A stretch of 43,208 nucleotides of DNA. Source: Thiobacillus sp. 65-1059 (GTDB taxonomy: Bacteria; Pseudomonadota; Gammaproteobacteria; Burkholderiales; Thiobacillaceae). The DNA lies in assembly GCA_001897675.1 (NCBI GenBank), contig MKUE01000010.1, positions 1 to 43,208 of the forward strand. Direction: 5' to 3'. The notes under the pieces are model-generated. The model did not search any database and had not been told where the DNA came from. It was given only the letters and a program-made list of their open reading frames with translations. Made by a program: the position numbers and the translations under genes. Below, piece by piece: positions 6,944-15,346 of the stretch. Within the stretch, counting starts at the first letter, position 1. Each line of letters begins with the position of its first letter.

Positions 6944-8002
6944 TCACCCGTGCGTCTGGCCCTGCCGGCGCAAAGGCACGATCAGGCGCATCAACTTCCA
7001 GGCATGCTGCACTCCATAGAAATAGAGACCAAACACGGCAAGAAAGCCATAGAACAGCACCGCATCCGACACGCCCCAGCGCCAGCCGAAATACCCGACC
7101 AGGCCGAACGCGACCGCGACCAGATGGATGAAGCGCACGACCTGATTGTCGGTATACCCCACGCGCAACAGGATGTGGTGGAGATGGTCACGGCCGGGGT
7201 GAAAAGGACTTTTGCCCTTGAGCATGCGGCGCAGCATCAGGCTCACCGTATCCAGCAGCGGAATGGCGAAAAACCACAGTGCCGCTGCCGGCGGCAGCGG
7301 ATTTTTCTCTGCCTGCGTAACCCTGATGGCAGCCCAGGCCAACAAAAAACCCAGCATCAAGCTGCCGCAATCGCCCATGAACACCTTGGCACGGCGCTGC
7401 CAGGGCAGGCGCATGTTGAAGCATAGAAAGCCCATCAACGCCCCCCCCAGGATCAGCAGGGCAACGAGCGTCCTTTCCCTGCCCGAGAAATCGGCCGCAA
7501 GGGCGAGGAAAATGGTCGCAATCAAGGCCAGCCCGCCCGCCAGACCATCCATGCCGTCGGAAAGATTGAGCGCGTTGGCCATGCCCACCACCGCAAAGAC
7601 GGTAAAGGGCACGGCCAGCGCGCCCAGCGCGACGGGGCCAAAGCCGAACAAGTCGCCAAGACTTGTAAGCTGCGCCCCGGCAAACAAGGCCATGATCAAG
7701 CCCGCAACGCCCTGCGCCAGAAAACGCCTCCTCACCGACAGCCCGGTCCGGTCATCCAGAAAGCCGACGAGAACAATGATCGACAGCGAGGTGAGCAGCC
7801 CCCAGAAAATGTCAGTGCCCGCAAGATGCCAGGCAGTGGATACCGCCACCGCAAAAAACATCGCCAAACCACCCACCACCGGGATCGCGCCCTGATGATG
7901 TTTGCGTTCATCGGGGTGGTCGAGCCATCCGTAATGATGCGCTGCCCAGATCAGGGCAGGCGTCGACAGCAACGTGAGGAACAACCCAAAGAACCACTGC
8001 AT
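6944..8002 (-). CDS. WecA/MraY-type undecaprenyl-phosphate sugar-1-phosphate transferase
   Basis: Polytopic inner-membrane enzyme (352 residues) that starts a polysaccharide repeat unit by moving a sugar phosphate, probably GlcNAc-1-P, onto undecaprenyl phosphate. It shows the family's catalytic motifs: FLDD with Asp83/Asp84, NALNLSDGMDGLAGG (143-157), MGDCGS with Asp211, and HPGRDHLHH (268-276), the His-rich loop of the WecA branch. About ten hydrophobic segments are visible. It is the last gene of the polysaccharide cluster but has its own 320-bp upstream region, so it may be separately transcribed. The donor sugar cannot be told from sequence. Confidence 0.88.
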   Translation of the reverse strand: MQWFFGLFLTLLSTPALIWAAHHYGWLDHPDERKHHQGAIPVVGGLAMFFAVAVSTAWHLAGTDIFWGLLTSLSIIVLVGFLDDRTGLSVRRRFLAQGVAGLIMALFAGAQLTSLGDLFGFGPVALGALAVPFTVFAVVGMANALNLSDGMDGLAGGLALIATIFLALAADFSGRERTLVALLILGGALMGFLCFNMRLPWQRRAKVFMGDCGSLMLGFLLAWAAIRVTQAEKNPLPPAAALWFFAIPLLDTVSLMLRRMLKGKSPFHPGRDHLHHILLRVGYTDNQVVRFIHLVAVAFGLVGYFGWRWGVSDAVLFYGFLAVFGLYFYGVQHAWKLMRLIVPLRRQGQTHG

Positions 8003-8323
8003 TCGCTTGCCATTCCCAGCTTATTTTTCAAAAAACCCCGAGGGAAGATTTACGGCCAGGCAGGAACAAACCTAAACAACCCTTCCCAGGAACATCCTCA
8101 ATGAGCAGAGTACTTGCCGGCCCCGTCCTGGCCCAACGTCTACCCTTACGAAAAAACGGGCGGCCCATCCGGCACAGGCGGCGTATCCCCTTCCTTTTCA
8201 GGGAAGCCACATGAACCGTGTGGATTATACAGGGATGGTACGAAAGGACCACGAAGGGCATCCGGGCTCGTTCGTCCCGCCCAGACCAAGCTGCGCCCGT
8301 CCCTCCGCGCCCTTTGAGCCTAT
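8003..8323 (-). promoter_or_regulatory. Leader region of the WecA-type gene with a TATAAT box at 8224-8229
   Basis: 320-bp gap between the H-NS gene and the WecA-type gene. On the minus strand a perfect -10 hexamer TATAAT lies at 8224-8229 but the -35 region is poor. It would give a leader of roughly 215 bases. A run of six T (minus strand, 8031-8036) follows a short GC segment close to the gene, and GGGAAG/CTTCCC arms occur upstream of it, so a weak attenuator is possible. No RfaH ops element (GGCGGTAG) was found, and no coding sequence. Confidence 0.4.
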
Positions 8324-8623
8324 TCAACCAACCAGAAACTCATCCCTCGCCCGCCCCTTGGCCATTTCATCCGCCAGCCACTTCGGCGCGCGACCACGGC
8401 CCGACCAGGACTCACCGGTGGCGGGATTGCGGTACTTGGCAGCCACTGCCGCACGCGACCTGGACTTTTTCGCCCCGCCCCTCAGGTCCGCAAGGGTGAT
8501 CCCGTACTCCCTCATCTTCGCCTGGATCTCAGCCACCACAGCGGCGATTTCGGCGCGACGCGCCGCCTCGGCCTGCTGCAGCAGGGCTTCCGCCTGGGCC
8601 TTCAATTCCTTGTATGTCGCCAT
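8324..8623 (-). CDS. H-NS family nucleoid protein
   Basis: 99-residue H-NS-like protein. Residues 1-50 are an alanine- and glutamate-rich coiled coil for dimerisation (KELKAQAEALLQQAEAARRA). The C-terminal KYRNPATGESWSGRGRAPKWL is the H-NS DNA-binding domain; its SGRGRAPKWL loop contains the AT-hook-like GRGR segment. It is preceded by AAGGA 8 bases before the ATG. It lies inside the polysaccharide cluster, next to AT-rich glycosyltransferase and polymerase genes. That fits a xenogeneic silencer or a locus regulator, although many betaproteobacteria carry several H-NS paralogues. Confidence 0.9.
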   Translation of the reverse strand: MATYKELKAQAEALLQQAEAARRAEIAAVVAEIQAKMREYGITLADLRGGAKKSRSRAAVAAKYRNPATGESWSGRGRAPKWLADEMAKGRARDEFLVG

Positions 8624-8696
8624 TTCTCATCCTTTCGTAAATAAATCAAATCAACGCAGCTCAGTTCAATCAAACACTCATGGTAAACAGGCATCC

Positions 8697-9446
8697 CTAA
8701 CGCCCGAGAAACTGTGGCAACTTGCTTAAGTTTTTCCAGGCCAATGAGCCAATTCCTCCAACCCCATTGCGTCTCAATGCCCGTAAATCCTCTCTCGATT
8801 TGCGTACGATATTTCGTATAGAGCGATTACTGGCACCGCCCACGCGCATCTTCACCAGCACATCAGGAATATAGCGCACCCCCACCCCGCCCCGGCCCAA
8901 CAAGCGAAGGATGAAATCGTAGTCGGCGGCAATCCGGAAAGACGTATCAAACAGCCCATGCTGCTCATATACATCGCGCCGCACATACAGTGTCGGATGG
9001 GGCGGCATCCACCCCCAAGCCAGGCGACGCCCGGAAAAAACACCCGAACGCCAGTAGCGCACCACCTGATCGGGATTGTCCTTGCGCACATAGAGCAGAT
9101 CGCCATATACCGCCTCCACCTCTGGATCTGCGAAGGCAGCGGCAATCCGCGACAGCACATCCGGATTGGCGAACAAGTCGTCGGAATGCAGAAAACCCAC
9201 TACATCGCCGCTGGCGCGCCCAATGCCCTTGTTCAGCGCATCGTAAATGCCACGATCCGGCTCGCTCACCAGCACAGCCAACCGGTCTGCATAAGACCGC
9301 AGCACCTCCAGCGTACCATCGGTCGAGCCACCGTCGATGACCACCAACTCGATATTTGCACCCACCTGCCCAAGCGCCGAATCGAGTGCAGCAGAAATGG
9401 TCTCGCAGTTGTTGCAGACTGCGGTGATGATAGAAATTTTGATCAT
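8697..9446 (-). CDS. Family 2 glycosyltransferase
   Basis: Cytoplasmic GT-A glycosyltransferase of 249 residues. IKISIITAVCNNCETISAALDSAL is the GT2 N-terminus, VVIDGGSTDGTLEVL binds the nucleotide, and FLHSDDLFANPDVL carries the DxD-like acidic metal site. EPDRGIYDALNKGI and the FRIAADYDFILRL stretch match the WcaA/WbbD-like GT2 subgroup. ATG 9446 was chosen because the preceding 61 codons show no family similarity and GGGTGA lies just upstream. It starts 7 bp after the preceding glycosyltransferase gene ends. Sugar specificity is unknown. Confidence 0.88.
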   Translation of the reverse strand: MIKISIITAVCNNCETISAALDSALGQVGANIELVVIDGGSTDGTLEVLRSYADRLAVLVSEPDRGIYDALNKGIGRASGDVVGFLHSDDLFANPDVLSRIAAAFADPEVEAVYGDLLYVRKDNPDQVVRYWRSGVFSGRRLAWGWMPPHPTLYVRRDVYEQHGLFDTSFRIAADYDFILRLLGRGGVGVRYIPDVLVKMRVGGASNRSIRNIVRKSREDLRALRRNGVGGIGSLAWKNLSKLPQFLGR

Positions 9447-9453
9447 CAATGAC

Positions 9454-10497
9454 TCACCCTGGACTAGCGCCCAAGCTTTTGTAAACGGCCAAGGTACCCT
9501 CATGCGTTTTATCCCATGAGAAATGCTTGGAGACCTCAAATCCTTTTGACACCATCTGGTTTCGATACTCGACAGAGGCCAAGCGGAGCACGGAATCCGC
9601 CAAAGCACGCGGATCCGCATCGGCGGCAACCGTCAAGGCGTCGCCCCCAACCTCCATAATCGCTTTGCATTGGGTACTGACCACCGGACATCCAGCACGC
9701 ATGGCCTCCACCACAGGAATACCAAACCCTTCATAACTGGATGGATAAACCAAACAAAGCGCACGATTATAGTGTTCGTTCAAGGCCTCATCCGTGACAA
9801 ATCCCAGGTGCTTGATCCTGCGTTTCGTACCGACTGGCATAGCAGCCAACTCTTCAGCGCGCAGCGCACCGCCACCTACACAGTGCAATTCCAGATCGGG
9901 CAACAACTCCATAGCCGCCAAGAGTTGCATGAAGTTCTTGTAGCCGCGCCGCTCGCCGACATAAAGTACATATGGAGGAACCGGCGCTGCGCTTAGTGAA
10001 AGCGGACAAAAAACATCTGAAACGCCGTTGTGAATCACGTGAACTGCCTGCCCCGGTATTTCACCGACGAATTCCAGCATGTCCTGGCGGGTCGATTCCG
10101 AAATACAGATCACGGCCTGAGCGGCGCGGATGGCTGCATGCTTCTGATGCATATGCACCCAGCGCTTAGGCCCCCTTGCATACCGCTCATAAACAAAATC
10201 ATGCACTGTAACGACAGAGGGGATGCTGTTGATACTTGGGCGACGGTAGTAGCTTGAATGAAAAATAGCCGAGGCAGTGTGCACACGACACAGTCTGTAA
10301 CGCTCTAAAATTCTTGCATCGCGTGATAAGAGATTACCACCTTGTGGCATTTCAAAAGATTGGCAAGTTGGATCTTCTATAAGAATATCTGCACTAACAT
10401 TAGCACTGCTCAAACAACGCAAAAGTTCATGGAAATAAACACTAATTCCGCCATATCTCTGTATAGAGAACACGATTCCATCAAACAATATATTCAT
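9454..10497 (-). CDS. Family 4 glycosyltransferase (GT-B)
   Basis: 347-residue GT4 enzyme. The N-terminal YGGISVYFHELLRCL is the acceptor-side glycine-rich loop. HDFVYERYARGPKRW and AVICISESTRQDML follow, then the C-terminal nucleotide-sugar domain with YVLYVGERRGYKNF. CLVYPSSYEGFGIPVVEAM contains the EX7E motif of the family. It most resembles mannosyl- or rhamnosyl-transferase-like GT4 proteins of O-antigen and exopolysaccharide loci; donor and linkage cannot be assigned. It follows the polymerase gene by 55 bp. Confidence 0.88.
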   Translation of the reverse strand: MNILFDGIVFSIQRYGGISVYFHELLRCLSSANVSADILIEDPTCQSFEMPQGGNLLSRDARILERYRLCRVHTASAIFHSSYYRRPSINSIPSVVTVHDFVYERYARGPKRWVHMHQKHAAIRAAQAVICISESTRQDMLEFVGEIPGQAVHVIHNGVSDVFCPLSLSAAPVPPYVLYVGERRGYKNFMQLLAAMELLPDLELHCVGGGALRAEELAAMPVGTKRRIKHLGFVTDEALNEHYNRALCLVYPSSYEGFGIPVVEAMRAGCPVVSTQCKAIMEVGGDALTVAADADPRALADSVLRLASVEYRNQMVSKGFEVSKHFSWDKTHEGTLAVYKSLGASPG

Positions 10498-10552
10498 ATG
10501 GCAAATCTAGTGCGCCAAATACTGAAAAAACGGTTTGACCCGGCCAACTAGT

Positions 10553-11764
10553 CTAGCAACCATTTTGTTTTATATTTTTTTCCGGCAATTTATTGCGCAA
10601 TCTACGCAGCGCATGAGGAATGAAATAAATAGTCAGCATCAAGGTTGGAGAAAAGTATCCAACGCCTCGAATCATCATTTCAACCACAAATATATAGGTG
10701 GAACACAACGGGATGACTGCGATTGCATCGTTTACATTTAATTTTAATTTAAGTTCACGACGCACCCTGATACCGGACCATATCGCCAATATCAATAAAA
10801 ACAATCCTACAATGATCCCGGCAAACCCAAACTCACCACCCATCTTGGAAAACAAGAAGCCGCCATCAAATCTATTCAGATCTATCTCATTTGTTAATAC
10901 CCTGATAATCTCAGTAGCCACGCCAGGCGGCTCGTTCCCTAGATTCTGAAAACCAATTCCAACCCCATTAGTCGCAGAGTTTGCCGAAATTAAACTTTCC
11001 CATCCCTGGATATATACAAGGCGAGAAAGATTTTCTGTCTCACCGCTTACCAAGCGGTCTGTGAAATAGACAAGACTCTCAGGATATGATGACAAAATAT
11101 AGCCAGTAACAGTAACCGAAGCCAATACCAGAAACAATAACGCCCGAACTGAAACCACAATCAACAAGAACAAAACCGCAACAGCAAGCATTGTGACGTT
11201 CGGCAAACCAAGCGCCAGAAAAAAGCTGGTCGACACCACGAGCAATCGCCCCTTCTGTCTCATAAAGACAAGTGCAAGTGACGCAATTTGCGCATATGCC
11301 AAAGTAAAGTGACTTGGCTCAGAGAATGGGAAAATTGGTTGATTAAGTCCTAGGAAAGGCCCAACACGAATTGGCGACACAACGCCGATCACGCCAATCA
11401 CAACAAAAATCAAATATGTCCACTTTAACTCTCTGGAAACACTACTGGCCTGACGAGAAAAATAATAGTGAAGCACTGTCGGCACAGCAAAGGCCAGTAT
11501 TACCAGGCCAACGATGGCCAAACCCTGTTTTTGGGTAAATGGTTGTTGCGCCGCAAAGTGTGAAACAACGATGGAAATGACCGCCAGCGCCAGGATCGAA
11601 AGATAAGTTCGGGAAAACTGAACCTGGCGCTTAAGATTCAACAACAAAGTCGAAAACATCGCTGTAAGCGCGGTAAAAAGCAGCCCAATCGCGAGTGAGG
11701 GCAATGAAAAGAGGACCATCAAAAATGATGGCATGCATAACCATGCCGCGAGCAAATAATTCAT
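10553..11764 (-). CDS. Wzy-like O-antigen/exopolysaccharide polymerase
   Basis: 403-residue integral membrane protein with about ten to twelve hydrophobic segments and few conserved motifs, as usual for Wzy polymerases. A larger periplasmic loop around residues 220-320 contains RLVYIQGWESLISANSATNGVGIGFQNLG, similar to the loop with conserved Arg and His/Gly found in Wzy/O-antigen ligase proteins. The gene is visibly AT-rich compared with its neighbours, suggesting separate transfer. Its start overlaps the upstream glycosyltransferase stop by four bases. An O-antigen ligase cannot be ruled out, but with Wzx and Wzz nearby a polymerase is more likely. Confidence 0.72.
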   Translation of the reverse strand: MNYLLAAWLCMPSFLMVLFSLPSLAIGLLFTALTAMFSTLLLNLKRQVQFSRTYLSILALAVISIVVSHFAAQQPFTQKQGLAIVGLVILAFAVPTVLHYYFSRQASSVSRELKWTYLIFVVIGVIGVVSPIRVGPFLGLNQPIFPFSEPSHFTLAYAQIASLALVFMRQKGRLLVVSTSFFLALGLPNVTMLAVAVLFLLIVVSVRALLFLVLASVTVTGYILSSYPESLVYFTDRLVSGETENLSRLVYIQGWESLISANSATNGVGIGFQNLGNEPPGVATEIIRVLTNEIDLNRFDGGFLFSKMGGEFGFAGIIVGLFLLILAIWSGIRVRRELKLKLNVNDAIAVIPLCSTYIFVVEMMIRGVGYFSPTLMLTIYFIPHALRRLRNKLPEKNIKQNGC

Positions 11765-12585
11765 TTTGGAAAGTGCTGCAACAATAGACGCCGAATACTT
11801 AATTTAAATAGCGCCAAAAAATAATCGAGAGTTGCGGTCAACGCCCCGCATGCATGGGTAGAAACTTTAGCCGCTCTTGTTTCCTTTAGTGCGAAAAGTG
11901 CCTGATTGTTGCTGATGCCGCCGTCCCCCATCGTTACAGTGACAACATCAATGAATCCGGCTTTTAAGTTTTTTCCGGCTCTCAGCAAGAATTCGTAATC
12001 TCCGACAATCCTGAATGACGTGTTATACCGTCCATACCGGCTGTACAGGTCCCGTCGGTGCAACGAACCCACGTGCGCCACAGTCATGTATCTTCTGAAT
12101 TTAGGCCAGCGCCATGGTCTGCCAATTACCCTGCCATGTCGTTTGCCGAAGGCTACACGCGAGCTCCAGTATTCAACCTCCGGGAATCTATTGATTTGCT
12201 CAAGGTATGCTGCGAAGGCAGCCGGCTCGACAATGTCATCCGCCCCCACGTACGCGATGAACCTTCCCTGCGACGCATCAATCGCCTTATTCCATGCATC
12301 GTAGATTCCGTTATCCCGCTCACTAATCCAGTAGGCGAGATGGTGCTCATGCTCGCGAATGATATCGACGGCGCCATCTGTTGAGCCGCCATCGATGATG
12401 ACGTACTCGACGTCATCGCCAAGCTGGGGAACGATGCTTTCAATGGTCTTCCTGAGCGTCCTGGCGCCATTGAAAACCACAGTCACAACTGAAATGAGCG
12501 GCACGCGCCCAGGGTCGGGGGCGCGTGCCGCCAGGGGAGCCGGTGTCTGCTGGCGGACAGCAAGTTCGGCCTCAGAGGTGATCAT
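11761..12585 (-). CDS. Family 2 glycosyltransferase
   Basis: 274-residue GT-A enzyme. After about 28 variable residues comes VPLISVVTVVFNGARTLRKTIESI, then VEYVIIDGGSTDGAVDII and AYVGADDIVEPAAF with the acidic metal-binding site. SERDNGIYDAWNKAID matches the same GT2 subgroup as the gene at 8697-9446, so the two are likely paralogues acting on different acceptors in the repeat unit. FRIVGDYEFLLR near residue 210 is the shared acceptor-side segment. It overlaps the polymerase gene by ATGA. Confidence 0.87.
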   Translation of the reverse strand: MITSEAELAVRQQTPAPLAARAPDPGRVPLISVVTVVFNGARTLRKTIESIVPQLGDDVEYVIIDGGSTDGAVDIIREHEHHLAYWISERDNGIYDAWNKAIDASQGRFIAYVGADDIVEPAAFAAYLEQINRFPEVEYWSSRVAFGKRHGRVIGRPWRWPKFRRYMTVAHVGSLHRRDLYSRYGRYNTSFRIVGDYEFLLRAGKNLKAGFIDVVTVTMGDGGISNNQALFALKETRAAKVSTHACGALTATLDYFLALFKLSIRRLLLQHFPK

Positions 12586-12682
12586 GTGTCATTCTCGATA
12601 TTCAAATGCGGGAAGTTTAAACGGGAGGCTTGGCGAACCACTCCGCAAGAATGCAGCCGGCTCGGCCATCAGGCTCTATCCT

Positions 12683-13903
12683 TCATCCCCGCTGTTTGCT
12701 CTGTTCCCGGGATTGGATTTCCGAGTACAGCTTTAACAATTTCGGCATGACCGCATCGGATGAAAAGTGGCCGTACGCCCAAGAAAATCCCTGCTTTGCC
12801 AGCCGCGATCTTTTCTCATCATGCTCGATCAGGTCAATGCAGGCCGCCGCGATCGACTCCGGCGATTTCACGTCCGCCAGAATTCCGGCATCGCCATGAT
12901 TCAGCACCCACGGCACCGCCCCGCTATGCCTTCCCCCAACCACGGGCACCTCTCTCACCATTGCCTCGATCAGCGTATTCCCGAAAGACTCTTCGAGTGA
13001 GGGGTGAACCAACAGCCCGCACTGTCGAATCAGCGTGTCGATCTCAGCCGAATCAAGCGCCCCCATGAAGACCACGCCCCTCTCCAGACCTTGTTCCCGC
13101 GCCCAGCAGTGGACCTCGCCATTGTGCTCATGAGCCGTTCCGGCCAGATACAACCTGCAGGAAGAATGCCGGTCCCTGATCAGCCTGAAGGCGCGCAATA
13201 GAGTCTTGACGTTCTTGAGGCCACCGAATCCATTGTTGATCGAAACAATGCTGAACTCAGGGAAACGTTTGGTCGCATCGGCCACCGGCTGGAATTGGGT
13301 GCCCGCGATAAAGTTGGGGATCGTTTCAACCATGCGGCCCGCGCACAGTTTGCCAATTTTGTTTCGAAGGTATTCCGAGTTGGGGGAGACGTATTTCGCT
13401 TTTCTCAGGACATACCTCTGTTCGAGCGTTGCCGCCAACTGGCTTGGCATGGAGGTGAAAGGGGCGTGGCGCCATACCGCCGGCATCCAGTCCCGTGCCG
13501 ACACCAGGTATGGCAAGCCTGAGTGGATGGCCGCGCGGGCATACTCTCCGGTCCAGTGCGCATGGACGATATCAGGCCGGTCCGCTTTCATCTTCCCGGA
13601 TAAAAACGACACGGCACCCCGCTTGAGATCGACATATCGATCCCAGCGGCCGCTCGGAAACGCGCCAACGTGAATGACCAGGTTCTTTCCCGTTATCCGC
13701 AGCTCCTCGCCTTTCCTGATTCGGGGGTCGAGGGTATACAGGTAAACCGTGTAGCCACGCTCCAGCAACTCAAGCGCGATTGCATTGACCTGGGTCCCCC
13801 CCATCCCCAGCCCGGCATGCCCTGATGCAGAACCGCCCTCATTGAGGTACCTCAGGTAATGGGCGACCCGTATCGGGCCTGCGATGCCAACACTACGCGT
13901 CAC
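12683..13903 (-). CDS. Family 4 glycosyltransferase (GT-B)
   Basis: 406-residue GT4 enzyme. The N-terminal region has GHAGLGMGGTQVNAIALELL (acceptor-side Gly-rich loop) and DIVHAHWTGEYARAA. The C-terminal domain has VSINNGFGGLKNVKTLLRAF, LYLAGTAHEH, and LLVHPSLEESFGNTLIEAM with the EX7E motif. Sugar specificity is unknown. It overlaps the upstream gene by ATGA (13900-13903), so the two products are probably made together. A 97-bp gap separates it from the next glycosyltransferase downstream. Confidence 0.87.
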   Translation of the reverse strand: MTRSVGIAGPIRVAHYLRYLNEGGSASGHAGLGMGGTQVNAIALELLERGYTVYLYTLDPRIRKGEELRITGKNLVIHVGAFPSGRWDRYVDLKRGAVSFLSGKMKADRPDIVHAHWTGEYARAAIHSGLPYLVSARDWMPAVWRHAPFTSMPSQLAATLEQRYVLRKAKYVSPNSEYLRNKIGKLCAGRMVETIPNFIAGTQFQPVADATKRFPEFSIVSINNGFGGLKNVKTLLRAFRLIRDRHSSCRLYLAGTAHEHNGEVHCWAREQGLERGVVFMGALDSAEIDTLIRQCGLLVHPSLEESFGNTLIEAMVREVPVVGGRHSGAVPWVLNHGDAGILADVKSPESIAAACIDLIEHDEKRSRLAKQGFSWAYGHFSSDAVMPKLLKLYSEIQSREQSKQRG

Positions 13904-14640
13904 TCTGCGAGCTTTCTCTTGATGGTTTTAAGCAATGCCGCGGCCCGTGTTTTCACTGTCAACCCCGTTCTCAGCAAGGCACTGCTCTCAACTGCCTGCA
14001 ATGCGGCACGGTGCGTTACGTCCGTCGCCCCATTCTCGTCAACGACTTCCCCGACAAATTCGCCGTTCATCCGCTGGCCCGGGAACTTGAGCGAGTCCAT
14101 CTCGTAACGAAGAAAACTATCGTGAATGAGTGAATCCTTTTGAACCATCGGGTAAATCAGCGTGGCCAGAACGTTTTGGTCGACACCGTAGCAGTCTTCC
14201 CCGGCCGCCAGCCAGAGTCGGTCAAAATCAACCGCACCCCCGACCGCGCCGCACATCCCTGCAAGAATCAGGCTTTGATGCCAAGGGTGGTCGCGCATGA
14301 TATGAAACTTTCTTCTGCTTTTGATCCACGCATCGACGGCCTCAGCCTCGCGCCGCGTCAGCCGGGAATCGCAGTCCCTTGAGATGGCGTACTCGACCCC
14401 GGGATCGCTGAAGGCCTTGAACCGCCAAAGCGTGTTCCTGTATTGGTCTTCGCCTTCGACTCGCACCACGTCAGCGCCGAGTTCCTTTAGCCTGTCACAT
14501 ACCGCTTCCGGCACGCTTGCGGACACATAGAACCGCGCGACCCAGCCGGGGTAGATATCTTTGACCGATCTGGCGTTTTCAATTGCCCCGATCAAGTACT
14601 TTTCGTTGCGGCCAAATAATGAATACGTCACGACTCGCAT
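13900..14640 (-). CDS. Uncharacterised glycosyltransferase-like protein
   Basis: 246-residue protein without a clear CAZy assignment. It begins MRVVTYSLFGRNEKYLIGAI and has YPGWVARFYVS, then AISRDCDSRLTRREAEAVDAW. The RDxDSR element looks like a DxD metal site. FHIMRDHPWHQSLILAGM is another strongly patterned segment. The same set of motifs recurs in glycosyltransferase-like hypothetical proteins, as far as I recall. Its position inside the repeat-unit genes and overlap with a GT4 gene support a transferase role. There are no membrane segments. A function beyond this is not claimed. Confidence 0.7.
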   Translation of the reverse strand: MRVVTYSLFGRNEKYLIGAIENARSVKDIYPGWVARFYVSASVPEAVCDRLKELGADVVRVEGEDQYRNTLWRFKAFSDPGVEYAISRDCDSRLTRREAEAVDAWIKSRRKFHIMRDHPWHQSLILAGMCGAVGGAVDFDRLWLAAGEDCYGVDQNVLATLIYPMVQKDSLIHDSFLRYEMDSLKFPGQRMNGEFVGEVVDENGATDVTHRAALQAVESSALLRTGLTVKTRAAALLKTIKRKLAE

Positions 14641-14665
14641 ACAGCTTGATGCCTTCTGTTATCGG

Positions 14666-14694
14666 GCCGGACCCGGCCTTTAGCCGGGTTCGGC
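14666..14694 (-). other. Intercistronic hairpin
   Basis: Near-perfect inverted repeat GCCGGACCCGGC-N5-GCCGGGTTCGGC (12-bp stem with one mismatch) in the 70-bp gap between the methyltransferase and the next gene. There is no following T run on either strand, so it is more likely an mRNA-stability or partial-termination element than an intrinsic terminator. Confidence 0.45.
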
Positions 14695-14710
14695 TATTGT
14701 TGTTCGCGCC

Positions 14711-15343
14711 CTAGCCGGCCTGGCGGTCGAACACAAAGAAACGGTGAACAGGATTGTCCGGAACCCGATAGGTTTCAAGCAGCCGGGCATGCTTCGAGAA
14801 ATCGGCGACCACACGAGCAAGCGGGTAGCCTCGCTTGCCTATTTCCCAGTAATGCTCCCCGTCAAATTCATGCCGTGGCGCACCGAGCCGGGGGCGCGGC
14901 ACCAGAAAATCATGCGCGCCAAATTTGGGCACATGGATCAGGTAACGCCACACGGCCCGCGTATCCGGCAGGCTGATGACGACGTGGCGCCGGCTGACGC
15001 GCACCATTTCGTCGAACGCCTGCAGGGATACCTCGTAGGGCAAATGCTCGAGCATCTGGAACGCGCAAACCACGTCATAGGACGCGTCGGCAAACGGTAT
15101 GGCTGTGGCCGAGCCGACATGGTCGGGCTTCACCTCCGGGTCAAAATCCAGCGTCTCGACCGCGATGCCGAACGTCGCGGCCACCACCTTGAACAGTCCG
15201 GGCCCGGGTCCGATCTCAAGCACGTTCACGGGTTTGAGTTTCTGAATCTCGTCAAGCTGATGCCACATGCTGCTCCACCGCTCCTTGGATATGTAGCGGC
15301 TGAACTCATAGTGGCCATCCTTGACCTGTTTTACGTAGTCCAT
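14711..15343 (-). CDS. Class I SAM-dependent methyltransferase
   Basis: 210-residue Methyltransf_11-type enzyme. NVLEIGPGPGLFKVVA (about 40-55) is SAM motif I, VETLDFDP motif II with the acidic residue for the ribose, and YDVVCAFQMLEHLPYE motif IV. Probable role: methylating a sugar or the end of the polysaccharide, given its place directly after the flippase gene (3-bp gap). The substrate is not shown by the sequence. Confidence 0.85.
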   Translation of the reverse strand: MDYVKQVKDGHYEFSRYISKERWSSMWHQLDEIQKLKPVNVLEIGPGPGLFKVVAATFGIAVETLDFDPEVKPDHVGSATAIPFADASYDVVCAFQMLEHLPYEVSLQAFDEMVRVSRRHVVISLPDTRAVWRYLIHVPKFGAHDFLVPRPRLGAPRHEFDGEHYWEIGKRGYPLARVVADFSKHARLLETYRVPDNPVHRFFVFDRQAG

Positions 15344-15346
15344 TTT

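Noticed and set aside
8003-8323. RfaH ops/JUMPstart element or riboswitch in the polysaccharide leader
   Set aside because: No GGCGGTAG and no recognisable cyclic-di-GMP riboswitch core; only a -10 box and a weak attenuator-like stretch.
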